Position numbers and translations under genes: made by a program. A stretch of 64,000 bases of DNA, from NCBI GenBank assembly GCA_910575035.1, contig CAJTDL010000010.1:87842-151841 (forward strand), in the 5' to 3' direction. The DNA is from Lachnospiraceae bacterium (GTDB taxonomy: Bacteria; Bacillota; Clostridia; Lachnospirales; Lachnospiraceae). This document shows, in pieces, positions 46,384 through 54,699 of this stretch (the first letter of the stretch is position 1; every line of letters starts with the position of its first letter). Below the pieces are notes generated by a model that worked only from the letters and a program-made list of their open reading frames with translations, did no database searches and was not told where the DNA came from.

Positions 46384-46412
46384 ATTATAAAATGCCTTCC
46401 ATTATATTGTAA
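46384..46412 (-). promoter_or_regulatory. Promoter of the type I toxin mRNA
   Basis: Minus strand: TTACAA (46407-46412), 17-bp spacer, TATAAT (46384-46389). It leaves a leader of about 65 nt before the toxin start. Confidence 0.6.
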
Positions 46413-46481
46413 TCCAATTTTCCTGCATCTGGCAAAAGTCAATGAGACTGCCGTTACTGTTTACGGCTCGATGTCATTTAC

Positions 46482-47141
46482 TTATGGGATTTTCAGGCTG
46501 GTGGGGAAGTTATAAGATCGCTTAAAATTTACCCTGGCAACAGAAAATGCAAGCTTCTTCTGTAACTTGGCAAGGATATCCTGCTCGGACATGCCAAAAT
46601 CATACCCACTTTCTATGATTTCCTCTGCTCTTCCCTCTGCTCTTCCCTTCGCTCTTACTTCTTTCAGACATTCCTCCCGAATGCTCATTCCCGGTCCGCT
46701 CATATGGTCAACCTCCTTCCAAAGTGCTTTATTATCCAAAAATTGATATGCTTTTTTACTGTTTCCCCAAAATTCTCCTTATGGGGGTACATGACAGTAT
46801 GTAAAAATTCCATCATGCCATATTTCTTTCATTTCATGGAAAACCTTATCCCCAAGGCTGATGATTACTAAGACCAGCATACCATAGTTCTCCCTCACGG
46901 GGCTGCATGTTCCATAATTCCTGGTATTGCACATTTTGATAAACGAGATGCTGAACCGCTTATCCTTCGGCACGTTGTCTCTGCAGATCCAGATTGAATA
47001 GCATTTTTCAAGGCAATTATAAATGGAGGTTTACGGTCACCCTGCGCCAGACAGTTCTGGGTTGATTACCCGGAACTTCGTATTAAACAGGGCCAGTTTT
47101 TCGTTCAGGGCAGCATATTCCTTATCATCCCTGATAATCAT
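46482..47141 (-). pseudogene. Decayed Rpn/PD-(D/E)XK nuclease-type transposase
   Basis: Pieces of one gene in several frames. The start has MIIRDDKEYAALNEKLALFN (from 47141) and ends in a stop after VINPELSG; next come YSIWICRDN and VPKDKRFSISFIKMCNTRNY, then ENYGMLVLVIISLGDK (46779-46973), and finally the C-terminal MSIREECLKEVRAKGRAEG helix and MSEQDILAKLQKKL (46482-46739). These are typical Rpn-family segments broken by at least three frameshifts or stops. Confidence 0.7.
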
Positions 47142-47454
47142 CGTGTTGGTACACTCCGATGAGACGGGAAAAGGAGTATTTCAATACATCTCTATTGAAA
47201 TGTCCTTGGCTATAAAATCAACATAAAGCAGATTATGTGCACAGTCGCCAGCAAGTCAGCAAAACCACCTACGGCAACTACTGTTTAATCGCTAAGGAGA
47301 GGCTGAAACACAGGAATTATTTGAGAAAGCACTTTATGCGGTTAAGAACGTGTCAGCCGGAAAACCGAACTCCGAAAATACTGCCGGATAAAAATATAAT
47401 CAGGCAGCCATCCAGAAAATGTAATTAAGTGTAATCAAAATGCTTTTGTGCATA

Positions 47455-47489
47455 AAACAATGGGAACCCTTGAAAACGAAGGGTTCCCA
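47455..47489 (-). terminator. Terminator of tRNA-Lys
   Basis: Minus strand: TGGGAACCCTT pairs perfectly with AAGGGTTCCCA (11 bp, 7-base loop), followed by TTGTTTTAT. It lies 14 bp after the tRNA end. Confidence 0.85.
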
Positions 47490-47502
47490 CCTAAAAATAT
47501 CA

Positions 47503-47575
47503 TGAGACATCGGGGATTCGAACCCCGGACAACTTGATTAAAAGTCAAGTGCTCTACCAACTGAGCTAATATCCC
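47503..47575 (-). tRNA. tRNA-Lys (anticodon TTT)
   Basis: Minus-strand cloverleaf of 73 nt: acceptor GGGATAT with ATGTCTC, D arm AGCTCAGTTGGTAGAGC, anticodon arm ACTTGA-CTTTTAA-TCAAGT with anticodon TTT, T arm CGGGG-TTCGAAT-CCCCG and discriminator A. CCA is not encoded. A strong terminator follows. Confidence 0.96.
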
Positions 47576-47728
47576 ACTGTATCTGTCCGTGCTTTTTGCT
47601 TACGGACGAGGGATATTCTAGCATATTTTGGCAAGGAAGTCAATCTATAATTGGAATATTCTTTATTTTTGTGTTTCTCTTATATTTTTTGCTTTCCCCA
47701 TGTGCGGATTTTTGGCTGTAACCTATCC

Positions 47729-48310
47729 TTATCTCAGGTTGGCTCGTATAAGCTGTGCCCGGATCTTAGGGCCGATGAGCAGGGCAAGAGCTATTTTTGC
47801 CAAGTCGCCTGGGATAAAGGGAATTACCCCTGCAAAAAGCGCAGCCTTCAGGCTCAGGCCTGCCTGATATGCCAGCCAAGCGGTTCCCAGCCCATAGCAG
47901 ATGATTGTCCCAGCAACCATTCCAGCCAGGCAGAGGATACGCTTGGAGGTAAACTTATCAATGATAAAACCAGCCAAAAGAGCCATGGGGATAAAACCAA
48001 TCAAATAGCCGCCAGTAGGCCCAAACAGTTTCTCTGGGCCGCTGGTAAAGCCTGAGAAAACGGGAACGCCAACTAATCCTATCAGCAGATAGACTAGATA
48101 GCTGATGGTGCCGTCCTTCATGCCGAGTATGTAAAGTGCAAAATAAATGGCAAGGTTTGTCAGGGAAATAGGCACAGGCCCGATGGGCACGGAAAATGGC
48201 GCCAGGATACAGGTGACAGCAGACATAATGCCAATGGTAGCAATCTGGCGTACAGATAATCCTTGTTTGGAGGATAAGCTTGCTTTGGGCTGCATAGTTG
48301 GTTCATTCAT
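47729..48310 (-). CDS. bioY: Biotin transporter substrate-binding membrane protein BioY
   Basis: S component of an ECF-type biotin importer. The 193 residues contain about six membrane segments and the BioY signatures GPVPISLTNLAIYFA near 44-58, GVPVFSGFTSGPEKLFGPTGGYLIGF near 80-105 (parts) and a terminal PFIPGDLAKIALA. It works with a shared EcfAAT energising module encoded elsewhere. Its promoter carries an inverted repeat with the geometry of a BirA operator, so biotin repression is likely. AGGAGA lies about 10 bases before the ATG. Confidence 0.93.
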   Translation of the reverse strand: MNEPTMQPKASLSSKQGLSVRQIATIGIMSAVTCILAPFSVPIGPVPISLTNLAIYFALYILGMKDGTISYLVYLLIGLVGVPVFSGFTSGPEKLFGPTGGYLIGFIPMALLAGFIIDKFTSKRILCLAGMVAGTIICYGLGTAWLAYQAGLSLKAALFAGVIPFIPGDLAKIALALLIGPKIRAQLIRANLR

Positions 48311-48361
48311 GATGATTCATTCTCCTATTTTTAATATTTTTGCATTTCCTGTAAATAATTT

Positions 48362-48424
48362 TGCATACAAAAAATGCATATTTCGTATGTACACCATTAT
48401 AATTAGCTTTCTGCAAAATGTCAA
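48362..48424 (-). promoter_or_regulatory. bioY promoter and candidate biotin operator
   Basis: Minus strand: -35 TTGACA (48419-48424), 17-bp spacer, -10 TATAAT (48396-48401). Just downstream, half-sites TGCATAC (48362-48368) and GTATGTA (48385-48391, plus strand) are separated by 16 bp, the spacing typical of BirA boxes though the half-site sequence is divergent. A further palindrome TTTACA-TT-TGTAAA (48442-48455) lies upstream of the -35. Confidence 0.65.
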
Positions 48425-48714
48425 CTATAAAATAATAAAAGTTTACATTTGTAAATTTGCTGTGAAAAGGCAAGAGGTAAAAGCCATAAGAGAAAATGCA
48501 TATAATATGGCTGGCAGAGGTAAAAATAATATCAGAAATGCTGTTTTTTCTATCAATTTTGCTGTGTTTCGCAGCAGGAAAAATTGTATAATAAAATAGA
48601 CTATACATAAAAACAGGCAGAGTTATGGCATGCCTGTAATCTATAAAAGAAACATCAGTGTACAAGGGGTACAAACAAGATAAAATAGAAATGAGGGGCG
48701 ATAGAGCGGAAATG
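48425..48714. other. Junction region between bioY and the conjugative element
   Basis: No gene supported. The left end (attachment site) of the element should lie in or near here, since the recombinase gene ends at 48715. I cannot fix it because the right end is outside the window and no core duplication can be compared. Confidence 0.35.
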
Positions 48715-50223
48715 TCAGATTTTCCACTCTATCTGAACACGGTCGCTGGTGGCCTTGATCGTAGAGATCAAACCATCGGCGGCTTTTCTTTTGTCGTCAA
48801 AATCTATGCTCTTCCAGTTGTCGAGATAATAGGATAACTTCTTTATCTGCTGGGGAGATATGGTTTCAACGCTCAATTCAGCGATTGCCTTTGAAATGGT
48901 CTGGCGTCGGGTGTCCAGTTCTTCAATTTTTTTGTTGGCGTAGGCAAGCAAGGTCGCATTGGCTCCGGTCAGCGTATCCAGCAGCTTTTCAATTTCTGCC
49001 TCCACTTGTACCAGCTCCACTTGATAGGCGGTCAGTTTCGGATTGACTTTTTCCTCTCTGCCGTGGAGTATCTGAAAGTCTTTGAACTTCTCCTGCATGG
49101 CCGAGAAAATGAATTGCTCAAATTCTTCTTTGCGGATTTTCCCGCAGCCCGGACAGCCTTTGTTTTCCGTCCGTTTGGTACAGCGGAAATACCCGGTGCT
49201 GTTTGGTACATGGGTGGCTTTCAGAGCATACCCACAATGCCCGCATTTGATTTTTCCAGCCAGCCAAGTGTTCTTCGGTTTCCGTCCCTGCTGGAAGGTG
49301 GTATTTGCCATAAGTTTTTTCCGGCATTTCAGCCATGTGTCAGAGGAAATGAGTGCTTCATGGGGAGCGATAACAAGTATCTGGTCTTTTAAGCACCTAT
49401 CCTTGTCCTCCTTCACATCCCGCCCCTGATAGAGATAGCAGCCGTTTGTTCCGGCAAAGTCAGAAGCGTCATTGACAATCGCTGCACCCTGACTCTTGAA
49501 AAATTCGTACAGCTCCAAGTCGGCCTGTGCATAAACGGGGTTTCGCAAAAGCTGGGAAAGAAAACTCCGAACCATTGACTTCTCGTAAATCTTGATACCC
49601 TGTTCCTCGAAGTATCGGGTAATATCTCCGAAGGAGGTTTCCGGTTCAGCGTACATTTCAAACATCAGCCGTACATGGTCGGCGGCTATGGGGTCGGCAA
49701 CCATTTTCTTTGTGCGGATACCCTCTACCACAGTAGGCTCTAACTGATAACCGTATGGTGCCTGTCCGCTCATGTGGAAGCCTTTCAGACACCGGGAATA
49801 GTAGGCGTCTGTGACACGCTTCTGAATTGTCTCACGTTCAAGCTGGGCGAATACAATGCAGATATTCAGCATGGCCCGACCCATCGGGGTCGAAGTATCA
49901 AACTTTTCTGTGGATGATACAAACTCCACATCATACTCTTGAAACAGCTCCATCATCGTTGCAAAGTCCAGAATAGAGCGGCTTATACGGTCCAGCTTGT
50001 ACACGATGACCCGCCGAACCTTTCCCTTGCGGATTTCGCCCAGCAGCTTTTGAAACTCCGGCCTGTCCGTGTTCTTACCGGAATAGCCTTTGTCCTTGAA
50101 TACCTGGCAGCTCCCGCCTTTCAATTCATACTTGCAAAAGTCGATCTGACTTTCAATGCTGATACTGTCCTTGCGGTCTACTGACTGTCTTGCGTAAATA
50201 CAATCTTCTCTGATAAATTCCAT
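48715..50223 (-). CDS. Large serine recombinase (integrase/excisionase of the element)
   Basis: Cuts and rejoins DNA at attachment sites through a phosphoserine link. The 502 residues comprise the resolvase catalytic domain (about 5-150; nucleophile Ser in YARQSVDR near residue 12, KLDRISRS near 80), the Recombinase domain (about 165-290), a zinc ribbon CGHCGYALKAT...CPGCGK (about 330-370) and a C-terminal coiled coil, matching TnpX-type enzymes. ATG 50223 is chosen because AAAGGAG lies 6 bases upstream. Its promoter shares an 18-bp motif with the promoter of the CD1845/relaxase unit, so integration/excision and mobilisation may be co-regulated. Confidence 0.95.
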   Translation of the reverse strand: MEFIREDCIYARQSVDRKDSISIESQIDFCKYELKGGSCQVFKDKGYSGKNTDRPEFQKLLGEIRKGKVRRVIVYKLDRISRSILDFATMMELFQEYDVEFVSSTEKFDTSTPMGRAMLNICIVFAQLERETIQKRVTDAYYSRCLKGFHMSGQAPYGYQLEPTVVEGIRTKKMVADPIAADHVRLMFEMYAEPETSFGDITRYFEEQGIKIYEKSMVRSFLSQLLRNPVYAQADLELYEFFKSQGAAIVNDASDFAGTNGCYLYQGRDVKEDKDRCLKDQILVIAPHEALISSDTWLKCRKKLMANTTFQQGRKPKNTWLAGKIKCGHCGYALKATHVPNSTGYFRCTKRTENKGCPGCGKIRKEEFEQFIFSAMQEKFKDFQILHGREEKVNPKLTAYQVELVQVEAEIEKLLDTLTGANATLLAYANKKIEELDTRRQTISKAIAELSVETISPQQIKKLSYYLDNWKSIDFDDKRKAADGLISTIKATSDRVQIEWKI

Positions 50224-50271
50224 ATTGGGCTCCTTTCCTTGTTGGAATGGAGCTACCAACCTTACAACTAT

Positions 50272-50316
50272 ATTATACCATCAGCAGCCCCGGACAACAA
50301 TGTTGCGAATGATTAG
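50272..50316 (-). promoter_or_regulatory. Recombinase promoter with shared 18-bp element motif
   Basis: Minus strand: -35 TTGTTG (50295-50300), 17-bp spacer, -10 TATAAT (50272-50277). CTAATCATTCGCAACATT (50299-50316) abuts and overlaps the -35 box and also covers the tnpW stop codon. The same motif with one change lies before the promoter at 60051-60079. Confidence 0.65.
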
Positions 50317-50489
50317 GGAAATCTGTCTCCATATTTGCTGAACACCTCGTAAAGACAACGCTCAATTTCTTTTTTGCGCTGTTCTTTCTCCTTCGGGGGA
50401 AGTACCGGCGTGAGGCTTTCCAGCACAATGATCTTCCCTTGAAATGCGACAGACTTTGTTTCTCGTTCATAAGTGACAGCTTGCGTCAT
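50313..50489 (-). CDS. TnpW-like small element protein
   Basis: A 58-residue protein, MTQAVTYERETKSVAF at the start and ending SKYGDRFP, recognised as the TnpW family found beside TnpX-type recombinases in clostridial transposons. Its role is not established; it may assist or control recombination. ATG 50489 has AAAGGAGG 6 bases upstream; the frame extends further without a ribosome site. The stop codon lies inside the recombinase promoter motif. Confidence 0.8.
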   Translation of the reverse strand: MTQAVTYERETKSVAFQGKIIVLESLTPVLPPKEKEQRKKEIERCLYEVFSKYGDRFP

Positions 50490-50556
50490 TGAAAACCTCC
50501 TTTGCGAAAGTGCGTGTATATGCCAGCCTTTCCCACTTGTCCCGTGGGGAAATGTC

Positions 50557-50583
50557 AAAAGACGGCACCCAGCAGGTGCCGCC
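50557..50583 (-). terminator. Terminator between the small gene at 50623 and tnpW
   Basis: Minus strand: GGCGGCACC pairs with GGTGCCGTC (9 bp, 5-base loop) followed by TTTTGACATTT. Confidence 0.65.
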
Positions 50584-50599
50584 CTTTGAGCTTTCTCCA

Positions 50600-50622
50600 C
50601 TTCGGGTCAATGTGGCCCGAGG
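50600..50622. repeat. Element palindrome 1
   Basis: Arms CTTCGGGTCA and TGGCCCGAGG around ATG; begins directly after the stop codon of the gene at 50623-50826. Confidence 0.85.
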
Positions 50623-50826
50623 TCAGTAAGGACTGGAAAGGTACTTTTCTTTGGCGTCCTCCACGCTGTTGAGGTCGAATACTTCATAAAGCTGCCCCAC
50701 AACACGCCGTATATCCTTCTTTGAAAATCCGCAGTTCTCCATTGCCATAATGACATAACCACGGCAGGCGTCATTGCTCCATTCGTCCGGTTCCAAGCCG
50801 GGGATCATTCCAAACGCATTTCCCAT
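50623..50826 (-). CDS. Small conserved element protein, function unknown
   Basis: Sixty-seven residues, MGNAFGMIPGLEPDEWSND at the start, all-helical, acidic, with a KKDIRRVVGQLYEVFDL segment. Proteins like this sit next to tnpW in Tn1549-like elements. ATG 50826 is supported by AAAAGGAGC 7 bases upstream. The frame is open back to 50919, but that part is the structured leader. No motif gives a function. Confidence 0.65.
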   Translation of the reverse strand: MGNAFGMIPGLEPDEWSNDACRGYVIMAMENCGFSKKDIRRVVGQLYEVFDLNSVEDAKEKYLSSPY

Positions 50827-50848
50827 AAAGTGCTCCTTTTTTGAAAAG

Positions 50849-50909
50849 ATGGGGAGCCACGCCGGATCGGTTGGCCTATCATCAGACAGCATTGCCGGGG
50901 GCTCCCCAT
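50849..50909 (-). promoter_or_regulatory. Structured leader of the small gene at 50623
   Basis: ATGGGGAGCC and GGCTCCCCAT pair perfectly (10 bp) around a 41-base loop that contains further short pairings. It ends 22 bases before the start codon and is followed by CTTTTC on the coding strand, so it could be an attenuator. Confidence 0.5.
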
Positions 50910-50919
50910 AGGTTTTCAC

Positions 50920-51333
50920 TTCATTTCAGACACACCGGACGGGCATAGGCTTCATGCCCCATAGTATTTCAACTCTCCCCATTCTGATGGCAAGGCGTTC
51001 TCATTGCCTGCGACGGCTTACGGCTTGCAAGACCGCTTCAACGCTCGGACTGTGACTAAACGCAAGTATCCGGGTTCTGCGCCTGTTCCGGTGGAGCCAG
51101 CCTTGCCCCACCTATGGCATGGACCTGTTCGCTCGCTCAGTTTTACAAAGACTGTATTCTCTGAAATCCGAGGTCATGGCGGGTCTGTCACACAGCGCGT
51201 TTCCCTTCGTATCCGGGTGTCTTTTTATTCAATTTTCAATCTGCATGAGGCTTGTCTGAACCTCGGGCCATTGTGACCCGAAGTGTTTTGCCTCTCATAA
51301 GCCATTTCATTTTCCGGCCTAAATCGGTACGCC
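50920..51333. other. Non-coding stretch between the small gene and the sigma factor gene
   Basis: About 400 bp with no supported gene. A plus-strand open frame at 51004-51276 lacks family resemblance and a ribosome site. A small hairpin GGGCAT/ATGCCC lies near 50941-50961 and palindrome 2 lies at 51261-51283. It may hold the 3' UTR of the sigma factor gene or a transfer-related site. Confidence 0.35.
51261..51283. repeat. Element palindrome 2
   Basis: Arms CCTCGGGCCA and TGACCCGAAG around TTG, 51 bp after the sigma factor stop. Confidence 0.85.
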
Positions 51334-51756
51334 TTACAAAGAATTTTTCAAAATTTTTTCTAAGCGCCGCAGACCTCGCTCGATTGCGACACGAACCACT
51401 TTTTCATGGACACCCTCTGCCCGGGCAATATCCTGTTTGGTCATGCCGAGAATGAAATGAGCGTAAATCCGTTTTGCCTGTTTGTCCGGCAGACTGGCAA
51501 TCGCCGCATGAAGCTCCTGCATGGTCACTTTCCGCTCATACAGTTCATGGGGAGATAAGGCGACAAAGACAGCTTCATGCTCCAGCCCGTCATCCCGATC
51601 AAGGGAATAGTAGGCTTTGTGGCGGTATGTACGCAGCCGGTAGGCAGCCTCTTTACGATCAAACTCTTTGAACATTTCTGCAACTTCTTCCGATACTTCC
51701 ATGAAGCAATCCGATGTATAGAATGGGTAATAGTCCCGCAAATTGATAATAGCCAT
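51334..51756 (-). CDS. Sigma-70 family (ECF-like) element sigma factor
   Basis: A 140-residue protein of the short sigma factors carried by Tn916- and Tn1549-like elements. Residues 1-60 are a divergent region 2 remnant (INLRDYYPFYTSDCFMEV); residues 75-135 form region 4 with a helix-turn-helix (LPDKQAKRIYAHFILGMTKQ, then ARAEGVHEKVVRVAIERGL). It probably directs RNA polymerase to element promoters. ATG 51756 has CGGAGG 5 bases upstream; the upstream open frame is not coding. Confidence 0.88.
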   Translation of the reverse strand: MAIINLRDYYPFYTSDCFMEVSEEVAEMFKEFDRKEAAYRLRTYRHKAYYSLDRDDGLEHEAVFVALSPHELYERKVTMQELHAAIASLPDKQAKRIYAHFILGMTKQDIARAEGVHEKVVRVAIERGLRRLEKILKNSL

Positions 51757-51829
51757 ATTGACCTCCGTTTCGGTTGTTGGTTGACGAGTGACCGAAACGA
51801 AGGCGGCGGGGAGCGGCACCGGGGAATGG

Positions 51830-51852
51830 CTTCGGGCCAACATGACCCGAAG
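51830..51852. repeat. Element palindrome 3
   Basis: Arms CTTCGGGCCA and TGACCCGAAG around ACA, about 75 bp before the sigma factor start. It is the last copy before the cargo cassette. Confidence 0.85.
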
Positions 51853-52030
51853 CCGCCCCATAAGAACGCAAAAGCGCCCGGGCGGCATGAAGCCACACGG
51901 ACGCGTGAAATGACATAATAGTTAAGGTTCCAACAAATTTCGCATACATAGCCGGAATAACCCGGAGGGGGAGCTATGCTTTTTTTAACTGATGTAGGTC
52001 ATGGGTACTGTGAAAAAAGACAAAAATAGA

Positions 52031-52195
52031 CACGGCGGCAATCCTCCTATATGCCGCCGTGGATTTACACGGTGTTAGGTCGTCGTTGGTTTAGGGATAG
52101 ACGAAAAGAAACGGCGGCTCTGAAAATCAAAGCCGCCGCTCCATAGGCGTGTAAATGTGTCTGCTGTACGACGGCTTTTTTTCTTTTGCCGTCGT
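52031..52195. other. Three successive hairpins at the sigma/cargo junction
   Basis: CACGGCGGCA (52031) with TGCCGCCGTG (52052); CGGCGGCT (52112) with AGCCGCCG (52131); ACGACGGC (52168) with GCCGTCGT (52188), the last with a T-rich loop. They may insulate the cargo operon from the element backbone in both directions. A 52-codon minus-strand frame starting after the regulator box at 52242 runs through them but looks non-coding. Confidence 0.5.
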
Positions 52196-52241
52196 CCGGC
52201 AGATATGTATTTTCAATTTCTGTTTTAATCATAATAGTTCC

Positions 52242-52283
52242 AGCTTACAAACAGGTGAATTTTGACTTACGAAACTGTAAGCT
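52242..52283 (-). promoter_or_regulatory. Regulator box, copy 1 (downstream of the permease gene)
   Basis: CTTAC-GAAACT-GTAAG plus a spaced third CTTAC half-site, nearly the same as the box before the ABC transporter genes at 55418-55458. The two boxes bracket the transporter genes as direct repeats. Confidence 0.6.
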
Positions 52284-52291
52284 CAATAACA

Positions 52292-52321
52292 GCAGGCGGG
52301 CTTAATTAAAAACCCACCTGC
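52292..52321 (-). terminator. Probable terminator of the cargo operon
   Basis: Minus strand: GCAGGTGGG pairs with CCCGCCTGC (9 bp with one G-T) around a T/A-rich loop, 18 bp after the permease stop; followed by TGTTATTG. Confidence 0.6.
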
Positions 52322-52338
52322 TTATATATGATTTGAAT

Positions 52339-54699
52339 TTATTGTGCGCTGATTGTATCAACAATGGACATATTGCGTATTCTCTTGATTGGCCCTTGCA
52401 CAGCCAAAATTATAGAGATTACAACAATCAACAGAATAACGGCTACCTCTGGTAATGGAGGAGTCCAAGCATCCCCCCATCTATAACTTATCAACATTCC
52501 AAACAATAGCTTATTACAAAACAGTCCCAACACCGTACCAACTACACCGCCGATTATGGTATAGGTGAAGGCTTCTGCAACGATCATTTTACTTAGCTGT
52601 CCCATGCTAACGCCGATGGCGCGGAAAGCGCCATACTGTTTCAACCGTGCAGACACACTCATGAAAATACTATTGATTATGTTAAAAATTGTAATCATTG
52701 CAATTAGGACGAGGAATCCATAGATGAACAGCCAAAAACAATAGTAAGTTCCCATGGTACTGCTGTTACCCATGCGTTCATCAGCGAAAGTAAATGATGA
52801 ATCTACCATTTGGCGGATCACATAAACCTCTTCGTCTGTTGCGCCTTTCACTAACTGCACATCAATAACCGTATATTTCGACTCGCCAGTAATTTGTTCA
52901 AATGTATCCTCTGAACAAATAATTGTTCCAACATCGGCGGCACTGTAAAACGGACAGTTGGACAATATTCCAACAATTTGAATTTCTTCACTTTGTCCGT
53001 CTATATTCAGGGATACCGTATCGCCTGTTTGTATTGTGTTCTGCGAATTATAAACAATTAAGCCCGTCCCTAAATCAGTTTGCACAGATTCCAGAGAACC
53101 CTCTAATAAATAGTCCCTTGCCCAATCAAATTGATACTGCTCATAAGAGATTAAATCCATCTTTTTTTCAATACCGTTTGTGACAGACGGAACCTCGTAT
53201 GCAAATTTTCTTCCATACGCTAAATCCACAACAGGATTTTCCTTTAGACTATCGAGTTCTGTTTTGTCAATAGCACAGGAGTTATCGGGACTTATGATAG
53301 ATAGATCTGCTGTCCAAGGTTGGAGCGGTGTTAAGGTATGCTGCATGAACTCAACTGTTACAGAGAATGAAAGGAAAAGGATAATACTGAGAGCAAATGA
53401 GCTTGTCATCAAAAACAGATTTTTCCGATTTGCTTTTGCGTGATAAATTCCAAGTGCTGTATCAATCTTAAGCAGTTGTGTATTAGCGGCATTTCTTGCA
53501 GGCTCCAAGTCGTTTGCATTACCGGACACCGCTGCCAGCGGAGATACTTTTGCTGCTTTCTTTGCCGGAGAATAGGCAGCGAACAAAACTGTTACCAAGC
53601 CCACAACGATTCCTGCAAGAATACTTGGTACGCTAAATCCGAATGTAGGCATCGCTTTGAAAAATTCCGGACTTAGGAAACGCAAAATCGCGCATAAGAC
53701 CCAAATGACAACTACACCGATGGAAATACCCACAGGGATCGCCAAACGGCACCAACTAAGCGCCTCTTTCCGTACTAAGCGCATAACCTGTTTTGGTGTT
53801 GCACCGATACAGCGCATAAGGCCGAAAAATTCTGTACGCTGGGCTACATTGCTGTTAAGGCTGCTTGCAATCATCATAATACCAGCTAACATTACCAGCA
53901 CAAACAATACTGCCGCGGCCAAATAAACCTGTAATAAAAAGGGAACACGGCTTTGTCCAAGCAATCCAAGCAGATTATTGTTGGAAGATATTTGTTCATC
54001 CGATAAATTGCATTGTTCTTTCAAATCAGCAATTTTCCCTTGTATATTTCTTGTGTTTGCAAATTGAGCGTAAAACATAATGCCGTAATCATTCGGTTCC
54101 CCGTCTGATACATTCGGATAAATAGTGCAGTAATCCTCTGTGTTCAAAATGATGCCGTAGGAGTCGCCACTCATTATCGAGGCGGTATTATTCATAAATC
54201 CTGATATGGTAAAATTCAGTTTGTCGCCATCAGGAGTTTCTACGGCAATGGGATCACCAATCGCAACACCCATTATCTGCTTTGCATTTTCAGTCACCAA
54301 CGCTTCATTACTTGTCTGTGGAAAAACACCTTCTTCAAGTTGGTCAGTCCAGATTTCAGTTATATATCTTTCATCACAACCGCATATCGCTACATTTTTT
54401 CCACCCAAAGTATAGCCTAAATTTCCACGATAATTGAGAACGCCATACGGTGAAAACACTTCTATATCAGGCCGTGAAGCGATAATTGCAGCTTTCTCAT
54501 TACTGATATTCCGAATGGCAATATGCCAATTCCCAGACTCCTGCTGTGCCTGCAAAATCTGGCTGCGGATGAACATATCTGCCATTCCAAAAATAGTTGT
54601 AACCAGAAACACAGCCAGCACAATGCAAAAAATAGACATTCTGCTTTGCTTCTTGTGGATTTTTGCGGATATGGGAACAAGGTCAAGATAATGCTTCAT
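52339..54699 (-). CDS. FtsX-type ABC transporter permease
   Basis: A 786-residue membrane protein with the plan of large peptide/lipoprotein-type permeases: one N-terminal segment (about 20-40), an extracellular domain (about 45-230), three segments (about 250-390), a short loop, another segment (about 415-435), a second extracellular domain (about 440-640) and three final segments (650-780). FtsX signatures are visible (FFGLMRCIGATPKQVMRLV and YGAFRAIGVSMGQLSKMIV). Such pumps clear antimicrobial peptides or extract lipoproteins. Its start overlaps the 3' end of the ATPase gene, so it is coupled. Controlled by the adjacent two-component system. Confidence 0.88.
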   Translation of the reverse strand: MKHYLDLVPISAKIHKKQSRMSIFCIVLAVFLVTTIFGMADMFIRSQILQAQQESGNWHIAIRNISNEKAAIIASRPDIEVFSPYGVLNYRGNLGYTLGGKNVAICGCDERYITEIWTDQLEEGVFPQTSNEALVTENAKQIMGVAIGDPIAVETPDGDKLNFTISGFMNNTASIMSGDSYGIILNTEDYCTIYPNVSDGEPNDYGIMFYAQFANTRNIQGKIADLKEQCNLSDEQISSNNNLLGLLGQSRVPFLLQVYLAAAVLFVLVMLAGIMMIASSLNSNVAQRTEFFGLMRCIGATPKQVMRLVRKEALSWCRLAIPVGISIGVVVIWVLCAILRFLSPEFFKAMPTFGFSVPSILAGIVVGLVTVLFAAYSPAKKAAKVSPLAAVSGNANDLEPARNAANTQLLKIDTALGIYHAKANRKNLFLMTSSFALSIILFLSFSVTVEFMQHTLTPLQPWTADLSIISPDNSCAIDKTELDSLKENPVVDLAYGRKFAYEVPSVTNGIEKKMDLISYEQYQFDWARDYLLEGSLESVQTDLGTGLIVYNSQNTIQTGDTVSLNIDGQSEEIQIVGILSNCPFYSAADVGTIICSEDTFEQITGESKYTVIDVQLVKGATDEEVYVIRQMVDSSFTFADERMGNSSTMGTYYCFWLFIYGFLVLIAMITIFNIINSIFMSVSARLKQYGAFRAIGVSMGQLSKMIVAEAFTYTIIGGVVGTVLGLFCNKLLFGMLISYRWGDAWTPPLPEVAVILLIVVISIILAVQGPIKRIRNMSIVDTISAQ

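Noticed and set aside
47237..47428. 63-codon plus-strand frame upstream of tRNA-Lys
   Set aside because: No start signal or recognisable domain; it probably belongs to decayed mobile DNA around the Rpn remnant.
47503..47575. tRNA-Lys as attachment site of the conjugative element
   Set aside because: It lies 1.1 kb from the recombinase with bioY between, and serine recombinases of this type do not usually target tRNA genes.
51004..51276. 90-codon plus-strand frame in the element
   Set aside because: No ribosome site, no family resemblance, and it is opposite to all surrounding genes.
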